From Carposina sasakii (lineage: Eukaryota > Arthropoda > Insecta > Lepidoptera > Carposinidae): a stretch of 64,000 nt of DNA. Under the pieces are notes generated by a model. The model was given only the letters and a program-made list of their open reading frames with translations, was not told where the DNA came from and ran no database searches. The position numbers were made by a program, and so were the translations under genes. The DNA lies in contig CP053149.1 of the NCBI GenBank assembly GCA_014607495.2, positions 13,652,120 through 13,716,119 of the forward strand. Direction: 5' to 3'. Positions 58,586-64,000 of the stretch are shown piece after piece (positions within the stretch are counted from its first letter, which is position 1; each line of letters opens with the position of its first letter).

Positions 58586-59030
58586 CCACTGAAACTAAAA
58601 ATGAATGGAATCTGCCATCCTAAAATCGGATTGGTGGGGCAGATTCCACTCAAAATTTTCAATCTCAAAAATTCGATTTTGCCCCACGGTGTGGCGGCTC
58701 AGGGTGGCAGAGTGGAAGATTTTATTTTTTATTCTATCAAGGCCACTGGGAGCTGAATGATGGGCACATTTATTCACTCCAATATGAGGCCAGAGTGGCA
58801 GAGGGTCATAACCGCCTGATTTTGTGAGTAAAGGAAACTAACGGAAGCCGCCGCACTGACGGTTTTTTCTCCGCTACTGATATTAACACCGCGTGTTATT
58901 ACATGGTAAAAACCGCTCAAAAATTTCAGGCTCAAAAAACTTACATTCGCGGTTTTTTACCGTAGTGTGTGCGTCTCGAGCGGTTTCACGGTTAACTGCT
59001 TGAGGGACAAAACCGCTCACATTTTCTATG
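58586..59030. repeat. Cluster of inverted GTGGGGCAGATT and AAACCGCTCA motifs
   Basis: GGTGGGGCAGATTCCACTC and related ATTTTGCCCCAC pieces occupy 58600-58690. From 58850 to 59025, AACCGC appears in both orientations at least five times (GACGGTTTTTTCTCCG, GTAAAAACCGCTCAAAAA, CGCGGTTTTTTACCG, GAGCGGTTTCACGG, AAAACCGCTCAC). It looks like an uncharacterised MITE or fold-back relic. Confidence 0.4.
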
Positions 59031-59816
59031 TCAGCAAACTATGAAACGGACGCAATCCTAACGTGCTCATGTAAGTTGTTTTTGCAATTCTTTTTGAACT
59101 TCATTCATTTTACACTCGTTCTTGAGGACTTTCCTGATGTTTCCATTCATCATCATCATCCATCATTTACTAATGACAATGGCTGTATGGGCTTAGTTCC
59201 CCTTGCCTTTCCTTCGGGATAAACTTTTTTTTTTAATCTGTCAATGTAATAGTGTCGTCGTGTCGCCGGGCGATCAATATTAATTTAATTTATGGATTCG
59301 GCGGGAAAAGCTGGAAGGGTGCAGGTGTAATTTTCTTGTGAAAATCAAAAATTATTTGTAAATGGCTTGCATGTGTCCGTAAGGTGATGTTTTCTGGTAG
59401 ATAAGTTATATTTTGATTACTTGTGGTGTGAATCTAGTGCGTGTGCATGGTTTTATACGCAGGTAAGCCGAGTAAAACTTTAGCCGGATTACGATCTCTT
59501 CATGGGCTCATGTAAGTTGTTTCTGCAATTATTTTTCATTTTGACTAACTTTACACTTGTTCTTGAGGATTTTTCCGACGTTTCCACTCATCATCATTGT
59601 CATCCATCATAAATTCAGAATACATTTTACTAAACAATGATTAGGCTGTATGGGCTTAGCTCCCCTTGCCTTTCCTTCGGGATAAACTTAAAAAAAAACA
59701 TCATCCATAAACTATGGCTGTATGGGCTTAGTTCCCCTTGCCTTTCCTTCGGGTTAAACTAAAATATGTCATAGTGTCGTGTCGCCGGGCGATCAATATA
59801 ATTTAATTTATTTTCA
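59031..59816 (+). repeat. Family-F repeat copies, partly in tandem, upstream of MPDU1
   Basis: A partial copy (59060-59224), a near-complete copy (59292-59695: GGCGGGAAAAGCTGGAAGGG ... CCTTGCCTTTCCTTCGGG) and another end (59713-59765) lie in a row. GTGTCGCCGGGCGATCAATA follows both the first and last piece (59260 and 59784), so a ~540-bp unit has been duplicated. The full copy is the reverse complement of 39676-40095. The 64-codon frame at 59028-59222 is repeat sequence. Confidence 0.75.
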
Positions 59817-59910
59817 TAATTATATATAATTTGTAAACACAATTATCACTTAAAGTATTACCTACGCGGTATACTGAATCCGTATAATTGGTATAAAGTG
59901 GTAAAAATCG

Positions 59911-61086
59911 ATGGCGGACTTACTGAGAGGATTGATTATATCGGTGATAAGCGAAAAGTGTTATCATGAATATTTTACTAATTATAACTTTTTAGATGGT
60001 AATGAGAGAATAAAATTGTGCCTATAAGAATCTAATGAACTGATTATGTGCTTTTAACAAACTTCATTTGTCCGGCAATCCCCAAACTTACTTTTTAAAA
60101 ATATGTTCATAGCATTTTAGCCACCAGTGTACATGTTCTATTTAGTATACCTTCCTACTTTGGTGCTGCTGGAACTTTTCACAGATACAAAGCAACCACT
60201 CATTAAGAGTTAACATTATTAACTAGAGTACATATCTCATAGTAATTAGGATTATTAATTTATTCTAGGACCATGTTTCAAGATAACCCTGAGTAAAGGT
60301 CTTGGAATAGGCATTATTGCAGGATCAATTTTAGTTAAAGTTCCTCAAATCCTGAAGATTCTCAAAAGCAAAAGTGCTGAAGGGATCAATATTTTTGGAG
60401 TATACTTGGAACTGTTTGCTATAACTGCTAACTTTGCATACAGCTATGTCAATGGGTTTCCTTTCAGGTACCATTATTTCTCCTCCTCTTTTTACCATAG
60501 TTTTGTTCATATGAACAATTTTTTTATCATCCTTATTGACTATTTTCAGCTCCTGGGGTGAAGGCACATTTCTAGCAATACAGACTGCACTGATTGCAGC
60601 TTTAGTTCTTCATTATTCTGGTGCTCCAGCCAAAGCAACCGCATTTTTAGCTATCTACATTGGCCTGGTATCTGCACTTGTTAGCGGATACACTCCCACA
60701 AATGTTCTTTGGGTAATGCAAGCCAGTAATGTTCCCATTATTGTCATAGCCAAGGTAATAAATTGAATAAAAAGCTATGATTAGACTACTGTCATAATAA
60801 GTAATAAATAATTATTATATTTATCCCTTTTCAGTCTATTCAAGTAATCACAAATTACAAGAATGGTAGCACAGGACAGCTATCAGCAATTACCTGTTTT
60901 TTGCTGTTTGGAGGAAGTGTTGCAAGAATATTCACTTCCATACAGGAGACAGGAGACTCTGTTATTATTGTAACATATATTGTGTCAACTATAGCCAATG
61001 CAGCTATTGTAACTCAGTTACTCTGGTATTGGAATGTGGATAAGACTAGTAAGAATAAGATTAAAAAGAAGAAGCATACACAATAA
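59911..61086 (+). CDS. MPDU1: Mannose-P-dolichol utilization defect 1 protein (MPDU1)
   Basis: Four exons, 59911-59998, 60269-60467, 60550-60754 and 60835-61086, join in phase to 247 residues, the usual length for the family. The protein is needed for use of dolichol-phosphate mannose and glucose in the ER during N-glycan, GPI-anchor and C- or O-mannose synthesis; its mechanism is unresolved. Visible features are ISEKCY near the N terminus, [20 protein letters not shown] with the first PQ-loop Pro-Gln at ~55-56, [10 protein letters not shown], a second loop in MQASNVPII, then [30 protein letters not shown] and a Lys-rich C terminus (KIKKKKHTQ) that may serve ER retrieval. Seven hydrophobic segments are expected for the PQ-loop fold. 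It follows TTC14 on the same strand, with family-F repeats between. Confidence 0.95.
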
Positions 61087-62010
61087 TATTTAAGTATTAT
61101 GGATTTTTGTAGAACAAATATATTCTATTTTACGTAATATATAATTTGTGCTTATTTATTCATTAGTTAGGTACATAGCCTAGATTAACTCAAAGACTAA
61201 TGGAGTGGCTAGTCAGTCATCTTCCTGCCCTTTATCCCATTATAAATGAGGTAGGCGCAATATTGTTTCTTTCGAAACTCGTATTGCTAAAGTTTTGGCG
61301 TTTTATTTTACGACTGGCTGCGTGCCTGACACCAACCCTTCTCGGGTATAGCTAAGAGACAATTTTAGAAAATCCGTACATGAAAATTGCTATTACTTTT
61401 ATACACATTTTCAAGATAGACAGTAAAAATCGCAATTTTTTTACTTTATCTTGCTTGTGTTTTCTTCGTAACGCTATACGGAATGTAGGCATGTGCAACC
61501 AAAAAGTAAGCTAATAATAATACTATGTAACAAGCGATGACTGACAGTCGCGTAAGCCGAGATCTAAGAATTTTAGTAAGGGGAGACCACAGACTAAGTA
61601 GAGATGCTAACGCCTGGGGGAGACTCCCAAAGTACCTACCAGGAAAGCAGAAGTTTTCAAGAGCTGGTCACTTGGCGTGTATCAGTATCAACCGAGATAT
61701 CTCTCTTAAGACAAATTCAGTAAAGAACAGCCCACAAAGTATCCATAGCAGAAGGATGCAAGAGGTGTATAAATTAATAGACGCGTGCGCAGGTATAAGC
61801 TTCTCTTTGATTTTCACGCACTTTGTAACGTCAATGTCAAATGAATATCGTAAAATTATTAATAAAGAAAATGGAAAAAATTCTTCACCCGAGTATCGTC
61901 CTACCCTCAATTTTTTATTGCTTACCTTTTTTGAGTATTAATCTAAGGTCCAAGAGAATATCACCAAGAACATAAATAAAACACATATATGAATGAAAAA
62001 TTTATTGAAT
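61087..62010 (+). other. MPDU1 3' flank with facing poly(A) signals
   Basis: AATAAA on the + strand at 61975-61980 and its complement TTTATT at 62001-62006 face each other, as at the end of two convergent transcripts. The 134-codon frame at 61537-61941 runs into a SINE tail scrap (61847-61900) and has no recognisable domain, so it is not annotated as a gene. Confidence 0.3.
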
Positions 62011-62364
62011 TGTAATGAGTAGTTACTTAAGTATATAAAAATGAAAATGCCACATAATAGTTTGAAGTTATTGAATGTCTTTTAGGTAGGGAATAAATCT
62101 ATTCAGGCAAAATAACAATTTAAACTCATTAGATGTTAAATTATATTTTAGGTCACAGATATCACGACTGCTTGTAGTGACAAATATTATACCCTTTTAC
62201 TCATGGTTTATTAGTAAATTGTATTTAAGTGCATAATAATTTTTGCCATTTTATGGATGCGGTCTATTTGACACCCATAATCTTAGGCTGCCTTCTCACC
62301 AGATATGTGCTATGATAAGTTGCTAATTTTGTTGCAAATACGTATTACATCTGTCGAAGGCATA

Positions 62365-62633
62365 TACAGGTGTAACAGAAAGGGTATGTTAGCGAAAAGC
62401 TATGTAAATAGCCCACTATAGAGAACCTATTTCCAAAATTTGAAACTCAAAATCCAGTGTTTATTTTTCAGATTGTATGAACATTCCTGACTTGTTTAGG
62501 AATTCTCCATACTATCTGGAAAAATGACATTTAATTTCTGAGTCTGTGAGTCTGAAATTTTGTGGTTAGGTTCCTTTTAGTAGGCTATTTACATAGCTTT
62601 TCGCTTAACATACCCTTTTTGTTACATCCTGTA
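62365..62633. mobile_element. Fold-back MITE, family A, copy 2
   Basis: TACAGGTGTAACAGAAAGGG at the left and ATACCCTTTTTGTTACATCC-TGTA at the right. Body CTATAGAGAACCTATTTCCA and CAAAATTTGAAACTC as in 1921-2184. Nearly the whole element is self-complementary. Confidence 0.85.
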
Positions 62634-63338
62634 TAGGTAGTAGAACGCGCCATATTACAAAATGGCTAGGCATTTTGAATAATATGAAAGCAAAAATTCG
62701 GATATCAAATGCACCCATTGCAAATTTTTATAGTGGAAATGTCTTCCCCACCATGATGCGAATGTTCTTATACATACCCATTATGGAGAATGCAACACAA
62801 TATTATTATGTTTAAAATCACCTGAATACTTAGTTTATTTTGCTATAGAAATCTTCGGTTCGCAAACTCCTGAAACTTTTATGAAGTTTAGCATACAATG
62901 AAATTCCTTTGGAAAGGAAAACTTATTATACTTATTTAAAATATTGCGTTATTTTAGACACTTGAATAATTTCACATTTCTCAATTACAACTATGTCCCC
63001 TATATAATGTGAATAAAAAAATTAGGAACTTATATTTATAAGGACCTAATTAAGTAAACTATGTTAACTATGTTTTGTATGAAAGCTATAATAAATTTTA
63101 TTTTAACAATAGAGCATTATTTTTGGACCTAGGACATTACAAAACAAGACTGGAAACAATAAAAAAATATTCACTGTTCCATGATTTAAAATATACTACA
63201 TAATAATCTGTACCATTGCATATTCATGGCACAGCTGGATGAATTTTGATGAAATTAGGAAAATTTCAATTAAAACAATCACCTATTAAATTATTTCTTA
63301 TACTTAATCATAAAAAATAAATTTAATAATCTATCAAT
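62634..63338. other. AT-rich stretch, no gene seen
   Basis: No coding frame or repeat boundary was recognisable. It could be 3' UTR of a minus-strand gene starting beyond the window, given the facing poly(A) signal at 62001, but nothing else supports that. Confidence 0.35.
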
Positions 63339-63650
63339 ACATATAATAAAAATGTAACGGATCGCTGTCTGGACATAAAGGATATATGACAAAAAATATT
63401 ATAGGAGACCTTTATCAACGCAATACAACCCAAAACGATGATTTTTGGAATTTTTGTCTGTTTGTCTGTGCGTTTGTGCACGCTAATCTCAGAAACGGCT
63501 GAACCGATTTCGATGCAGTTTTCAGGAATATATTGTGACAGGTTCCACTTAACATATAGGCTACTTTTTATCCCGGGAAAATGTTTTTATCCCGGATAAT
63601 TTCGACATTTTGTTTTTCTGTAGTCCACGCGGACGGAGTCGCGGGCGTCC
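63339..63650 (+). mobile_element. Non-autonomous Helitron-like element, copy 2
   Basis: It starts ATATAATAAAAATGTAACGG, continues GGCTGAACCGATTTCGATGC, CATATAGGCTACTTTTTATC, and ends GGACGGAGTCGCGGGCGTCC-ACTGG. The terminal hairpin GGACG/CGTCC is intact; the last bases read CTGG rather than CTAG, still fitting CTRR. It is the uninterrupted relative of 49584-50236. Confidence 0.7.
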
Positions 63651-64000
63651 ACTGGTAATGACTAAGTTTAACATAATTTCCTTAAGATTGATTTTAACAC
63701 TTTGTTGACATAAGAATATTGGGGATAATGTTTATCCATATCTATATAGAGATAGATACCCTTGTAAAGTGTCCAGAAAGGAATACTCTCTTACACACAG
63801 GAACATTTAGTTTAAATAGAATAAAAATATAACGAGGTTCTTGCTAAACCATCACATATTTATCCATGTGTATGACATACTCCACTCTAACGATTAATGT
63901 TGGATTCAAGAGGAATTGCGGACGCAAAAATCGTCACTGTACACATATATTTCTCATATAATAATGACGTCATAGTCACTAATGAAATTATTATAGATGT
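63651..64000. other. AT-rich right edge, no gene seen
   Basis: No feature supported in the last 350 bases. Confidence 0.4.

Noticed and set aside
61537..61941. 134-codon ORF after MPDU1
   Set aside because: Its 3' third is SINE-tail sequence shared with 6540 and 56785, and the rest has no recognisable domain or strong coding signal.
1..64000. CRISPR arrays, rRNA, complete tRNA genes, viral integrations
   Set aside because: No regularly spaced direct repeats, rRNA-like blocks, closed tRNA cloverleaves or viral protein frames were seen by eye on either strand.

Overview
The window reads as a stretch of lepidopteran (moth or butterfly) nuclear DNA. The evidence is AT-rich sequence with short phase-consistent introns, and repeat families typical of Lepidoptera: CACGCCT...GGGATAGGCAGAG tails, Helitron-like ends reading GGACG..CGCGGGCGTCCACTAG, RTE LINE ends reading GTCCACTGTTGGACATAGG, and TACAGGGTG MITEs. 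No species can be named from the sequence alone.

Only two host genes are certain, both on the + strand in the right-hand third. TTC14 (42093-57961) reconstructs as 18 coding exons that stay in frame from ATG to TAA, giving 1150 residues: an S1-like domain, TPRs, lysine- and serine-rich runs, and a GC-rich RS/RGG tail. An in-frame alternative last exon with its own poly(A) signals gives a shorter 963-residue product without that tail. MPDU1 (59911-61086) has four exons and 247 residues, and is the PQ-loop protein needed for use of dolichol-linked mannose.

The left 33 kb holds no convincing conserved gene. It contains MITEs, SINE fragments, Helitron-like pieces, a relic hAT element and a hAT-type MITE with perfect 8-bp target duplications (its second copy lies about 9 kb away). 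A 1.6-kb long-inverted-repeat element, several GC-richer unique islands that may be regulatory, and a few short ORFs with possible membrane segments are also present.

From 33.7 to 39.5 kb there is a nested stack: a TA-flanked MITE split by a SINE-like scrap, which is split by a degraded Jockey/CR1-type LINE, which is split by a 5'-truncated RTE LINE whose reverse-transcriptase frame is still open.

The most interesting object is inside TTC14 intron 12. It is a 4.1-kb hAT element on the opposite strand, bounded by an 8-bp duplication, with a two-exon uninterrupted 636-residue BED/hAT transposase gene. It has since been hit by a Helitron-like element (itself hit by a MITE) just past the stop codon, and by another MITE in its own intron. 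Its ends are badly diverged while its reading frame is intact, which makes it a candidate for a co-opted transposase gene.
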